Positions 26,002-34,100 of a DNA stretch of 64,000 bases are shown here, one piece after another. The DNA comes from Pseudomonas salomonii (GTDB taxonomy: Bacteria > Pseudomonadota > Gammaproteobacteria > Pseudomonadales > Pseudomonadaceae). Made by a program: the position numbers and the translations under genes. Every line of letters starts with the position of its first letter. Position 1 is the first letter of the stretch. The notes beneath the pieces are model-generated. The model had not been told where the DNA came from and made no database searches. It saw only the letters and a list, made by a program, of their open reading frames with translations. The stretch spans positions 376,338 to 440,337 of the forward strand of contig NZ_FNOX01000006.1 of assembly GCF_900107155.1 (NCBI RefSeq), in the 5' to 3' direction.

Positions 26002-27555
26002 ATGCAGCACCAGTGGGATGAAATGCACCGCACCCGCAAGCCCACGTTCCTGTTGTGCGGCGAGCCTCAAGGGGATGTGCTCAATCTCTATGTTCACGGT
26101 TACTCGGCCTTCTTCAACCGCCAGCAACTGGGCAACTTCACGCAACAACTGGCAAGCATCGAAGGCTCGACCAACCTGATGCTGTTCTGGCCGGCGGGGC
26201 ATTTTCTGGAAAACCTGTTTGCTCCGGTCAAGGATGTGATCACCGCGCTGCTGGGCGGTGGCGGCCTGGGCGCGGCAACCGTGGGTGTGGGCCGTGCGAT
26301 TGCCTACTTTCTCGACCATTACAAAAGTGTCGAGGCGCGTGTTGATGAAGTGGCCAAGACGTTATTGCCTGAGCTTGCCCATTACCTGCACGGCGAAGCG
26401 TTGCCCGTGCGGCGCATCAACCTGATCGGGCACTCCCTCGGCGCGCGTATCCTGGTCAAGAGCCTGCTGGCCAGCCCCGAGGTCGCCCGCCAATTGCCGC
26501 TCAATAATGTGTTGCTGATGGGTGGCGCCATCAGTACGTCCAGCCCCTGGGATCAAGTGACGGCACCGCTCAAGGGTCGCGTGATCAACTGCTACTCCGG
26601 CAAGGACTGGGCGCTTGCGATCAAGCCGGACACCGAGCGCTGTATCGGCCGGTATGCGATCGACGTCACCCCCGCGCTCAAGGCCAAGGTCACCAACGTG
26701 CACCTGGCCACCTTCGACCACGCCGCCTACTGGCCGCAGCTGAAAACGGTGGTGCAGTACACCGACCTGCTGCAGGAACGGCGTGGCCTGATTCGTGCCG
26801 ACCTGCGTAGCAGCGAAGTGTGTTTTGCCGAGGAGGACGTAGAACTGTTTCCGGCCTTGGTGCAGGCACGCCCGGAGGAGCTTAAGTTTCTGGCTGAGTT
26901 GATGGCACAAAAACGCAGTGCCTCGATCGACGCCGACGTGCGTGAACCGCTGAAACTGGCCATCGAACTGCAACGCATGGGCGGTGACAGCTTCATGAAC
27001 CTCGCCCGTGGCCATGGCGTGAGTTATCGCCAGATCGCCGAAGATGTCGCACAGCGGCTGGGCATCAAGTTCGATGGGCCGCTTGAAACCGTGGTGCTGG
27101 CGGACATCGAGGCACAGGTCGCGGAAAAACTCATTGAGCAGTACAAGGACAAACTCAGTCGCGCCGACCGCCAGGCCTTCGACGCTGAGCTGAAGGCGGC
27201 CGCGCAAAAAGAGCAGGGCCTGTTCAATCGCATCGATATCGGCCGTTCGGCCACCACTGCCCTGAGCGGCACGGCGTTGGCGGGGCTTACCGGGTTTATG
27301 CTGCGGCGCGGCGCGGCCACGGCGATTCCGGTGGTGGGCCAGGCGCTGGCGGCGGCGATGTTGCTGGTAACAGGCGTGCGTGCGTTTTCCGGCCCGGCCT
27401 ATTCGATCACCACCTTGGCGGTGTTGGTGATTGGCGTGATTCGCCAGCGCATGGAGCGCGAGGCACTGAACCAGGAGATGGACCTGGTGGTGCAAGTCGT
27501 CGAAGCGTTCGACTTGCCCCGGGAAACGGTGATGCGCACGGTCGCGTCGGACTGA
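26002..27555 (+). CDS. Alpha/beta-hydrolase (DUF726-like) fused to a YaaW/UPF0174-like domain
   Basis: 517 residues in two parts. Residues 1 to about 270 form an alpha/beta hydrolase: LYVHGYSAFFNRQ at the oxyanion side and the nucleophile elbow LIGHSLGAR (Ser145), as in DUF726/TMCO4-type lipases. Residues from about 280 resemble the YaaW/UPF0174 family: LKFLAELMAQ, then IELQRMGGDSFMNLARGHGVSYRQIAEDVAQRLGIKF (split here by function, not by gap) and a long charged helix. Residues about 410-480 hold hydrophobic, Ala/Gly-rich segments that may insert into membrane. AGGAG lies ten bases before the ATG at 26002. Neither half has a settled role; the fusion is the point of interest. Confidence 0.75.
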   Translation: MQHQWDEMHRTRKPTFLLCGEPQGDVLNLYVHGYSAFFNRQQLGNFTQQLASIEGSTNLMLFWPAGHFLENLFAPVKDVITALLGGGGLGAATVGVGRAIAYFLDHYKSVEARVDEVAKTLLPELAHYLHGEALPVRRINLIGHSLGARILVKSLLASPEVARQLPLNNVLLMGGAISTSSPWDQVTAPLKGRVINCYSGKDWALAIKPDTERCIGRYAIDVTPALKAKVTNVHLATFDHAAYWPQLKTVVQYTDLLQERRGLIRADLRSSEVCFAEEDVELFPALVQARPEELKFLAELMAQKRSASIDADVREPLKLAIELQRMGGDSFMNLARGHGVSYRQIAEDVAQRLGIKFDGPLETVVLADIEAQVAEKLIEQYKDKLSRADRQAFDAELKAAAQKEQGLFNRIDIGRSATTALSGTALAGLTGFMLRRGAATAIPVVGQALAAAMLLVTGVRAFSGPAYSITTLAVLVIGVIRQRMEREALNQEMDLVVQVVEAFDLPRETVMRTVASD

Positions 27556-27596
27556 TAAGCTGCGGCTCTGACTTGTGTGTTTGCCTGGGATACCGC

Positions 27597-28916
27597 GTGA
27601 AATTCAGCCTGCCGAAAATCGCCACTGCCCCATTCTGCCCGCCGGAAGTGGCCGGCTCCGTTATCGTCGACCCCAAGGCCTCGTTTTTCAAACGGGCGCT
27701 GATGTTCGCCGGCCCCGGCCTGCTGATCTCCATCGGCTACATGGACCCCGGCAATTGGGCCACGGCCATCGAGGCCGGTTCACGTTACGGCTACAGCCTG
27801 TTATTCGTGGTGCTGCTGGCCAGCCTGGCCGGGATGGCGGTGCAGTGCCTGTGTTCGCGCCTGGGCATCGCCACCGGCAAAGACCTCGCGCAACTGTGCC
27901 GTGAGCGCTACAGCAAACGCTCCGCGCGCACGCAATGGGTGTTGGCGGAAATCTCCATTATCGCTACCGACCTTGCTGAGGTACTGGGCTGCGCTCTGGC
28001 CTTTCACTTGCTTCTAGGTGTGTCGCTGACTACCGGCATCGTCATTACCGCCTTCGACACACTATTGATCCTGGCCCTGCAAAACCGCGGTTTCCGCCGC
28101 CTGGAAGCGATCATGCTGGCGCTGGTGGCAACCATTGGCGTGTGTTTCTTTATCGAACTGGTGCTGATCAAACCTTACTGGCCGGACGTACTCAGTGGTT
28201 TTACGCCGTCGCTGGCGGCCATCAGTGATGCAGCGCCGTTGTACCTGGCCATCGGCATCCTTGGCGCCACGGTGATGCCGCATAACCTCTACCTGCACAC
28301 CTCCATTGTGCAGACCCGCCTGATTGGCAAAGACCTCGCCAGCAAACAGGACGCGGTCAAGCTGGCGCGTATCGACACCATCGGTTCCCTGGCGCTGGCG
28401 TTGCTGGTCAACGCCGCGATCCTGGTGCTGGCCGCCGCCGCGTTCTACAAGACCGGCCACACCGAGGTGGTTGAAATCCAGGACGCCTATCACCTGCTCG
28501 ACCCCTTGGTGGGTGGCGCCTTCGCCAGCATCCTGTTCGGCATCGCCTTGTTGGCCTCGGGGCAGAGTTCGACCTTTACCGGCACCATCGCCGGGCAAGT
28601 GATCATGGAGGGTTACCTCAACCTGCGCATCCCGTGCTGGCAGCGGCGCCTGATCACGCGCGGGCTGGCGCTGATCCCGGCGTTCCTGGGGGTGTGGCTG
28701 ATGGGCGACGACGCCATCGGCAAACTGCTGATTCTGAGCCAGGTGGTGCTCAGCCTGCAGCTGCCTTTCGCGTTGTACCCGCTGATCCGCATGACTGACG
28801 ACAAGCAACTGATGGGGCCCTTCGTTAACCGCCTGCCCACGCGGCTACTGGCGTGGTTTCTGTTTGCGCTGATCAGTGGGGCGAATGCGTGGTTGATTGG
28901 GCAGTGGTTGTTTTGA
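27597..28916 (+). CDS. Nramp-family divalent metal (Mn2+/Fe2+) transporter
   Basis: About 439 residues with 11 membrane helices. The two metal-binding motifs of the family are present: DPGN in helix 1 (GYMDPGNWAT) and MPHN in helix 6 (GATVMPHNLYLHTS). The protein imports Mn2+ or Fe2+ with protons across the inner membrane. The GTG at 27597 is used as start, with GGGA seven bases upstream; a TTG 24 bases earlier is also in frame. It lies 41 bases behind the hydrolase gene, perhaps in the same transcript. No MntR-type operator was recognised. Confidence 0.92.
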   Translation: MKFSLPKIATAPFCPPEVAGSVIVDPKASFFKRALMFAGPGLLISIGYMDPGNWATAIEAGSRYGYSLLFVVLLASLAGMAVQCLCSRLGIATGKDLAQLCRERYSKRSARTQWVLAEISIIATDLAEVLGCALAFHLLLGVSLTTGIVITAFDTLLILALQNRGFRRLEAIMLALVATIGVCFFIELVLIKPYWPDVLSGFTPSLAAISDAAPLYLAIGILGATVMPHNLYLHTSIVQTRLIGKDLASKQDAVKLARIDTIGSLALALLVNAAILVLAAAAFYKTGHTEVVEIQDAYHLLDPLVGGAFASILFGIALLASGQSSTFTGTIAGQVIMEGYLNLRIPCWQRRLITRGLALIPAFLGVWLMGDDAIGKLLILSQVVLSLQLPFALYPLIRMTDDKQLMGPFVNRLPTRLLAWFLFALISGANAWLIGQWLF

Positions 28917-28924
28917 TCGGAGTT

Positions 28925-29182
28925 TTAGATCAAAGCCTTCTGAAACGTATCGAGCACCTCGTCAGGCAATGGCGCATCAAAGTCCTCCGGGACAGTCAGT
29001 TTTCCTTTCATTACGCCAATTCTTTGCCCCCGGTGTTGCCCAGCCGTCCCGGGCTGGGCAAGCGCACATCCGTTCTTGGTGATAATGGTTATTTGGCCGG
29101 TACTGGCCTGATGAGCCCGCTTGGAGACGTGAGCTTTCGTTGGGTCTAATGGATCCGTTATGACGTGTCGCTGTGCATGCAT
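28925..29182 (-). CDS. Orphan Phd/YefM-like antitoxin
   Basis: 85 residues with the end typical of Phd/VapB-type antitoxins that go with PIN or Doc toxins: IGVMKGKLTVPEDFDAPLPD followed by EVLDTF. The front half (KAHVSKRAHQASTGQITIITKNG) matches the Phd repressor domain, but the N-terminus (MHAQRHVITDPLDP) is longer and unlike the family, and the usual LARLV segment is changed. AGGAG stands seven bases before the ATG, so translation is plausible. No toxin gene lies on either side: the Nramp gene ends nine bases away and the LysR gene lies beyond 29325. Probably a solitary or decaying antitoxin. Confidence 0.55.
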   Translation of the reverse strand: MHAQRHVITDPLDPTKAHVSKRAHQASTGQITIITKNGCALAQPGTAGQHRGQRIGVMKGKLTVPEDFDAPLPDEVLDTFQKALI

Positions 29183-29324
29183 GGCGTCTCTCCTGTGGGG
29201 AAGTAGCCTGAGTCTGGCCTGGCATACGGTGGCTGGAAATAGTGGCCCGAAAATTCAGAACGAGCCTACTTTTCCTACCAGGAATTTTTACCTTCCAAGG
29301 CTTTTCCAGTGAGAGGGACGGGCC

Positions 29325-30257
29325 TCACCGATCCCAATACGGCACCGCCCCAAAACACTCCACAAAATAATCAATCACCGTGCGTACCTTCAGCGACAGC
29401 CGCCGGCTGCCCGGCCATAGCGCGGCAATCTGCTGTGGCTCCAGCGTGGTGGCCACGTCGTACTCCGTAAGTACCGCCTGCAAAGTGCCGGCGCGCAAGC
29501 CTTCGCCGATCAGCCAGGAGGGAAACACCACCAGCCCCAGGCCTTGCTCCGCCGCGTGGGTGAGGGTGTCGGCGTGGTTGCCGGTGATGGGGCCTTTGAC
29601 GCTGTACGGCGTCCAGTCGCCCTGGCCGCGACGGAAGAACCAGCGTTGCTGGCCGGTGATGCCTTTGTAGGCCAGGCATTGATGGTTGGCCAGCTCATCG
29701 GGATGACGCGGCGTGCCATATCGGGCCAGGTACGCCGGGCTGGCGGCGAGGCGAAAACGCTGGGGCGCGAAGATGCGGGCCTGCATGCTGGAGTCGTTAA
29801 GCACGCCGATGCGAAACAGCAGGTCTGTGCCGTCTTGCAACGGGTCGACGTAGGTGTCGGTTTGCTGGATATCCAACTGCAACTTGGGGTAGCGGCGGCA
29901 CAACTCGCCCAGCCACGGTGACAGGTGACGCTGGCCAAACACCATCGGCGCGTTGATACGCACCAGCCCGCTGGGTTCGCTTTCCTGCTCCTGCAAGGCC
30001 TGGCCGGCGGCTTCCAACTGTTCCAGCATCAAGCGTGCGTGGCGCCCGAGCAGGCGCCCGGCTTCGGTGGGGCTGACCGCACGCGTGTGGCGGTAGAGCA
30101 ACTGCTGGCCGAGCGCCTGTTCCATCAATTGGATTTGCCGTGAGATGGAGGAGGGCGCCAGCCCTTCACGGCGTGCCACTTCAGAAAAGCTGCCGTGATC
30201 CAGCACGGCTACAAACAGGCGCAATGCCTTGAAACTCAGTTCATTTAAACCCTGCAT
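29325..30257 (-). CDS. LysR-family transcriptional regulator
   Basis: 310 residues. The winged helix-turn-helix (LRLFVAVLDHGSFSEVARREGLAPSSISRQIQLME) is followed by an effector domain starting GLVRINAPMVFGQRHLSPWL. The start ATG at 30257 is followed by QGLNEL; the frame is open far upstream but only through non-coding sequence. It is divergent from the two small DMT genes (first start 30375) with 117 bases between, so it probably controls them. The long upstream extension of this frame is not coding. Confidence 0.88.
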   Translation of the reverse strand: MQGLNELSFKALRLFVAVLDHGSFSEVARREGLAPSSISRQIQLMEQALGQQLLYRHTRAVSPTEAGRLLGRHARLMLEQLEAAGQALQEQESEPSGLVRINAPMVFGQRHLSPWLGELCRRYPKLQLDIQQTDTYVDPLQDGTDLLFRIGVLNDSSMQARIFAPQRFRLAASPAYLARYGTPRHPDELANHQCLAYKGITGQQRWFFRRGQGDWTPYSVKGPITGNHADTLTHAAEQGLGLVVFPSWLIGEGLRAGTLQAVLTEYDVATTLEPQQIAALWPGSRRLSLKVRTVIDYFVECFGAVPYWDR

Positions 30258-30374
30258 CGTGGCCTCGTGCTGTGCGAAATGCGCAAAGGTGTTGTGTGCA
30301 TGCTCCCATTTATCGCACAAGACGGCCACCGGATAATGCGCGCCATGTTTCCTTTTTTGATACGCAGGTGATGT

Positions 30375-30863
30375 ATGCAGGCAAGTTCCATTGAGGGCGT
30401 GGCGCAGGCCAGGCCGAAAAAAAATATTTTGCGCTTGCTCTTGCTGCCACTGGTGATTCTGGCGGGCATGGGCCTGTCGGTTGAGGCCGGCTTGCTCGGG
30501 CCATTGGGCGCGCAAGTCGGGCATTTGTGGGCGACCTTGAGCATCTTTGGCGTAGGCACGGCAATCCTGTTTTTGCTGCTGCTGTTCAGCGGCCCGCAAA
30601 AAGGCCCGGCACTCACCGACCTGCCGCGCTGGCAGTTGATCGGCGGCTTTTTGGGGCCGATGTATGTGGTGGTGCTGACCCTGGCCACGCCGCATATCGG
30701 CATCGCCATGACCATGATCGCGATTTTGTCGGGCCAGGTCGGCAAGAGCGTGCTGATCGACCATTTCGGCTGGTTCGGCACCGCGCGTAAACGGGTCAAT
30801 GGCGAACGCTGGATTGCCCTGGCGTTGATCGTGGCGGCACTTGTTCTGATTGCACGAGGTTAA
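30375..30863 (+). CDS. Small DMT transporter, YdcZ/DUF606 type (subunit 1)
   Basis: 162 residues, five predicted membrane helices after a hydrophilic start (MQASSIEGVAQARPKKN). LRLLLLPLVILAGMGLSVEA is the first helix; GQVGKSVLIDHFGWFG is the DUF606 signature found again in the next gene. Short five-helix DMT proteins work as dimers. The partner is four bases downstream, so a hetero-oligomer is likely. Divergent LysR gene upstream. Substrate unknown. Confidence 0.82.
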   Translation: MQASSIEGVAQARPKKNILRLLLLPLVILAGMGLSVEAGLLGPLGAQVGHLWATLSIFGVGTAILFLLLLFSGPQKGPALTDLPRWQLIGGFLGPMYVVVLTLATPHIGIAMTMIAILSGQVGKSVLIDHFGWFGTARKRVNGERWIALALIVAALVLIARG

Positions 30864-30867
30864 AGCG

Positions 30868-31323
30868 ATGAATCTGATTCTGTTATTGGTACTGGTAATT
30901 GCCGCCGGTGCGGTGCTGAGTGTGCAAGCCGCGATCAACGGCCGCCTGGGCCAGACGGTAGGCGTGTTGCGCAGCAGTTTGCTGACCTTTGCGGTGGGCG
31001 CAATCACCACGGCACTGTTGATTTTCTTCTTCGAGCCCGCACAGGCCGTGAGCTTGCTGGACGTGCCGAAATGGCAGTTGACCGGCGCCCTGTTCGGCGT
31101 GGTGTACATGATGGTCATGGTCGGCGCGGTGCCCGTGGTGGGTACGGCGGTGGCCACGGTGGCGGTGATCGTTGGGCAGTTGGGCATGGGCATGCTGATC
31201 GACAACTTTGGCTGGTTGGGCAACCCGGCCATCGAGCTGTCGGGCAGCCGTATCCTGGCGATGCTGCTGTTGGCGCTGGCGCTGGTGTTCATGTACCGCA
31301 GCAACAGCCGCCTGGCCGATTAA
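30868..31323 (+). CDS. Small DMT transporter, YdcZ/DUF606 type (subunit 2)
   Basis: 151 residues and five membrane helices; it starts directly in a helix (MNLILLLVLVIAAGAVLS) with VQAAINGRLGQTVG after it, and carries GQLGMGMLIDNFGWLG, the counterpart of the motif in subunit 1. It follows that gene by four bases and ends before a metallothionein gene. The pair resembles paired small-multidrug-resistance-like exporters in layout, but belongs to DUF606. Function unknown. Confidence 0.83.
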   Translation: MNLILLLVLVIAAGAVLSVQAAINGRLGQTVGVLRSSLLTFAVGAITTALLIFFFEPAQAVSLLDVPKWQLTGALFGVVYMMVMVGAVPVVGTAVATVAVIVGQLGMGMLIDNFGWLGNPAIELSGSRILAMLLLALALVFMYRSNSRLAD

Positions 31324-31412
31324 CGGCGGTGAACCTTCAAACCGTGCCTGGAGTCACTGCTTAAGGTGTTGCGCCCGCAGCACTTGGACGACCATGCAAA
31401 AGGAGTCTGAAC

Positions 31413-31583
31413 ATGGCTGATGAAAACTGTGCCTGCCCACACTGCAACTGCGTACTGGGCACTAATGCGGTGATGAAAGACGGCAAGGGTTATTGCTGCC
31501 AGGGCTGCGCTGAGCACCATGCGCATGGCGAGCCGTGTGCCTCGCCGACCGGTTGCGAGTGCGCCAAGTCCGCAAAAGGCTAA
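31413..31583 (+). CDS. Bacterial metallothionein
   Basis: A 56-residue metal-binding protein with ten cysteines and four histidines: ENCACPHCNCVLG at the front, the zinc-finger-like GKGYCCQGCAEHHAHGEPC in the middle and TGCECAK at the end. This matches the bacterial SmtA/BmtA family, whose members bind Zn2+ or Cd2+ in a four-metal cluster, in the Pseudomonas form with a cysteine-rich front and a short tail. AGGAG is seven bases before the ATG. It lies 90 bases behind the DMT pair and ahead of an AraC regulator. Role inferred: zinc/cadmium buffering in the cytoplasm. Confidence 0.9.
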   Translation: MADENCACPHCNCVLGTNAVMKDGKGYCCQGCAEHHAHGEPCASPTGCECAKSAKG

Positions 31584-31650
31584 AAATCCCCTCGGCTTAT
31601 CGGGTGGCGGTCATTACCATGGCCGCTCACCCTTGATTGATGTGCTCTTC

Positions 31651-32415
31651 ATGGCCCTGGCCGCGCCTCCCGACCTCACTGATCATGCCGTCCCCGTGCA
31701 ACCGCTGGCGCGCACCTACCCGCGTGGGTTGTATGTGGAGCCCCATAGCCACGACTGGGGCCAGTTGCTCTACGCCATGAGCGGGGTGATGTGGGTTGAA
31801 ACACCGCGCGAAGCGTTAGTGGTGCCGCCGCAACGCGCCGTGTGGCTGCCACCAGGTGTGGAACACGGCATTCGTGTGGTCTCGGACCTGCAGATGCGCA
31901 ATATCTACCTGCGCCCGGCGTTGGCGGCGACGCTGGACAGCCAGGTGCAAGTGATTGAAGTGGGTGGGCTGCTGCGTGAGCTCATCGTCGCCCTGGTTGA
32001 TCAGGGCGATAACGGTGATACAGCCTATTACGACGCCGTGGTCGGCCTGGCGTTGTTGGAGCTGCAACGCGCGAGCCGCTCGCAGATCCGCATTGCCATG
32101 CCGCTGGAGGCCGATCGTCGGTTGATTAATGCCTGCCAGGCGGTGATGGCGGCGCCTTCGCTGCAAATCCCTTTTGAGCAACACGCCGAAGCGGCCGGTG
32201 CCAGCGTGCGCACCCTGGCGCGGTTGTTCCAGAACCACCTCGGCATGGGCTTTGCCGAGTGGCGCCGTCAGGTGCAGCTCGCCACGGCGGTGGCGGAGCT
32301 GATCCAGGGCCAGTCGGTGAGTGGCATTGCCCGCTCGTTGGGTTATTCGCCCAGCAGCTTCAGCGACATGTTCCGCCGTGAACTCGGTGTGGCGCCGTCG
32401 CAATACGTCGGTTGA
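31651..32415 (+). CDS. AraC-family regulator with N-terminal cupin
   Basis: 254 residues: cupin sensor (YVEPHSHDWGQLLYAMSG, VVPPQRAVWLPPGVEHGIRV) and AraC helix-turn-helix pair (about residues 155-250; EQHAEAAGASVRTLARLFQ, SVSGIARSLGYSPSSFSDMFRR). It is a paralogue-like relative of the protein at 25132-25914. The ATG at 31651 was chosen as the first good start; the frame is open upstream through the end of the metallothionein region, giving a longer but unlikely protein. It runs in the same direction as its neighbours; no divergent target is present. Confidence 0.85.
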   Translation: MALAAPPDLTDHAVPVQPLARTYPRGLYVEPHSHDWGQLLYAMSGVMWVETPREALVVPPQRAVWLPPGVEHGIRVVSDLQMRNIYLRPALAATLDSQVQVIEVGGLLRELIVALVDQGDNGDTAYYDAVVGLALLELQRASRSQIRIAMPLEADRRLINACQAVMAAPSLQIPFEQHAEAAGASVRTLARLFQNHLGMGFAEWRRQVQLATAVAELIQGQSVSGIARSLGYSPSSFSDMFRRELGVAPSQYVG

Positions 32416-32427
32416 GGCTTTGGCCGA

Positions 32428-32460
32428 AATCCTGAAGCACTTGGCCGATGCTTCGGGATT
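32428..32460. other. Stem-loop behind the AraC gene
   Basis: AATCCTGAAGCA and TGCTTCGGGATT form a 12-pair stem with one G-T wobble and a nine-base loop, 12 bases after the AraC stop codon. There is no T-tract, so it is at best a weak terminator or an mRNA-end structure. Confidence 0.5.
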
Positions 32461-32504
32461 GGGCTCACTAAACTGGGCGCATCAACCCAACCGGCGTAAA
32501 CCCC

Positions 32505-32678
32505 ATGAACTACCTCATTTCCCTCGCCATCGGCCTGTTTGTCGGCGTGATCTACGGCGCCCTGGACTTTCGCTCGCCCGCGCCGCCTGCCATTGCCCTC
32601 GTGGGGCTGATGGGCATGTTGCTCGGTGAAAAGCTCTGGCCCATGGGGCGTGAGCTGGTCAGCGGTTGGTTGTCCTGA
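32505..32678 (+). CDS. XapX domain protein (DUF1427)
   Basis: A 57-residue membrane protein with two helices: MNYLISLAIGLFVGVIYGAL and a second ending GLMGMLLGEKLW. The junction DFRSPAPPAIALVGL is the XapX signature. These small inner-membrane proteins are widespread and of unknown function; the name comes from the E. coli xanthosine locus. It lies 90 bases behind the AraC gene and 30 bases before the dehydrogenase gene, in the same direction. Confidence 0.82.
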   Translation: MNYLISLAIGLFVGVIYGALDFRSPAPPAIALVGLMGMLLGEKLWPMGRELVSGWLS

Positions 32679-32707
32679 TTTTTCTTTTAGTTGAAGGGAT
32701 GTTGGTT

Positions 32708-33667
32708 ATGAAAGCACTGCAATTTTCCGCCACCGGCGACCTTGCCGCCCTGAGTGTTGTCGACGTCGCCAAACCGCTGCCGGCTGCCGGTGAAGTGTTG
32801 GTCCAGGTTAAAGCAGCGGGTTTGAACCCCAGCGACGTTAAAAACGTACTTGGGCGGTTTCCCTACACAACGTTGCCGCGTATTCCCGGCCGGGACTTTG
32901 CCGGTGTGGTGGTGCAAGGCCCGCAGGAATGGGTTGGCCAAGAAGTGTGGGGCACTGGCCGTGACTTGGGCTTTTTTGCCGACGGTTCACATGCGCAATA
33001 CCTCACGGTGTCGGCGAAGGGCGTGGCCCATAAACCGACGCACTTGAGCTTTGCCCAGGCCGCCAGCCTCGGCGTGCCATACACCACCGCCTGGGATGCG
33101 CTGGAGCGTAGCGGTGTCGGCAAAGGCACGCGGCTGCTGGTGATTGGCGCCAATGGTGCGGTAGGCAGTGCGGCGTTGGCGCTGGCGAAAATTCGCGGTG
33201 CGCAGGTGTTGGCGGCGGTGCGCAAGGCGGATCAGGTCGAGGCGTTGCAGGGGCAGGGCTTCGACGCGATTGCCCTGGACCAGCCGGACGCTTTGGGCGG
33301 GCAGGTGAATGCGGTGTTCAAGGGCGGCGCCGATGTGATCTTCGACACCACCGGTTTCTGGCTGCCGGCGGCTGTCGCAGGGTTGGCCCCGTTCGGCCGC
33401 ATCGCGATCATCGCCGCGCCGGCCGATGGGCATGTGCAACTGCCGGCCCTGGCGTTGTACCGCAAGGGCGGTTCGGTGGTGGGCATCAATTCATTGCTCT
33501 ACAACTGCGAGCAGTGCGCGGTGATGCTGGAGCAGTTTGGGCGGTTTTTTGATGAGGGTTCGCTGCCGTTGCCGACAGGCTTGCGTGAGGTTGCGTTGGC
33601 GGATGGGGTGCAGTGTTACGAGGAAGTGAACAAGGGCAGTGCGGACAAGATCATCTTCCTGCCTTAA
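32708..33667 (+). CDS. Zinc-independent quinone-oxidoreductase-like alcohol dehydrogenase (MDR)
   Basis: 319 residues of the medium-chain reductase superfamily. GroES-like half: AAGLNPSDVKNVLG and PGRDFAGVVVQG; Rossmann half: LLVIGANGAVGSAALALAK. The zinc ligands of classical alcohol dehydrogenases are absent (SDVKN replaces the catalytic-cysteine region), as in quinone oxidoreductase and zeta-crystallin types. NADPH-dependent reduction of a quinone or enone is the usual reaction; the substrate is open. The ATG at 32708 starts the GroES fold in the normal place. Confidence 0.87.
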   Translation: MKALQFSATGDLAALSVVDVAKPLPAAGEVLVQVKAAGLNPSDVKNVLGRFPYTTLPRIPGRDFAGVVVQGPQEWVGQEVWGTGRDLGFFADGSHAQYLTVSAKGVAHKPTHLSFAQAASLGVPYTTAWDALERSGVGKGTRLLVIGANGAVGSAALALAKIRGAQVLAAVRKADQVEALQGQGFDAIALDQPDALGGQVNAVFKGGADVIFDTTGFWLPAAVAGLAPFGRIAIIAAPADGHVQLPALALYRKGGSVVGINSLLYNCEQCAVMLEQFGRFFDEGSLPLPTGLREVALADGVQCYEEVNKGSADKIIFLP

Positions 33668-33681
33668 CTCGGTTAAAAACT

Positions 33682-33769
33682 GTGGGAGCGGGCTTGCTCG
33701 CGAATGCGGTGTGTCAGTCGCCAGATGTATTGGCTGATCCACTGCTTTCGCGAGCAAGCCCGCTCCCAC
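33682..33769. repeat. REP-like inverted pair, family A
   Basis: Two perfect 23-base inverted arms at 33682-33704 (GTGGGAGCGGGCTTGCTCGC plus GAA) and 33747-33769, separated by 42 bases. A second pair of the same family is at 40905-40992. In Pseudomonas such arms occur in this arrangement between genes. It lies 15 bases behind the dehydrogenase stop codon. Confidence 0.82.
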
Positions 33770-33932
33770 ATTTGGATCTCCACAAGGTTTCAGGCTTCTC
33801 GGTTGATCGGACGTTTCCCACAAAGGTTTCAGGCTGTCGCTCGGAAGTCGGCTGACTAACCTCACTGCCGTCGCTGCCAATTCAGCGATCGGATTTGACC
33901 GTCCGCCCCCAAATGTATGTGCCGCATCGAAT

Positions 33933-34045
33933 CAGGCGTTTTTTTTACGTCTGCTGTATCGTGTCGCGGCAGCTGTACGCGGGATACCTTCGGGTATGCC
34001 GGGCTACTTTGGGACCGGTCGGTCAACCCGCGTACAGCTGCCACC
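33933..34045 (+). promoter_or_regulatory. Candidate structured RNA leader, copy 1
   Basis: Two predicted helices lie upstream of the DUF6124-like gene. Hairpin I: CAGGCG (33933-33938) with CGTCTG (33948-33953) across a T-rich loop. Helix II: GGCAGCTGTACGCGGG (33968-33983) with CCCGCGTACAGCTGCC (34027-34042), sixteen perfect pairs. Inside II lies ATACC-TTCG-GGTAT (33984-33997), a classic UUCG tetraloop hairpin, and a smaller stem TTGG...TCAA. Helix II ends 58 bases before the start codon. In copy 2 the pairs are kept although bases change, which favours RNA. Regulatory function is inferred; no known riboswitch was recognised. Confidence 0.6.
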
Positions 34046-34100
34046 TTATCCTTGCTTGACCGCGAGCGTTGGCAGCTTCACTTGTCGACGCAGTTCCACC

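Noticed and set aside
29325..31304. A 659-codon minus-strand frame extending the LysR gene upstream
   Set aside because: The extra part is antisense to the two DMT genes and has no domain; the LysR fold starts at 30257.
33968..34042. The long leader helix as a rho-independent terminator or an integron attC site
   Set aside because: No T-tract follows the helix, no integrase or cassette context exists, and the base changes between copies preserve RNA pairing upstream of a gene.
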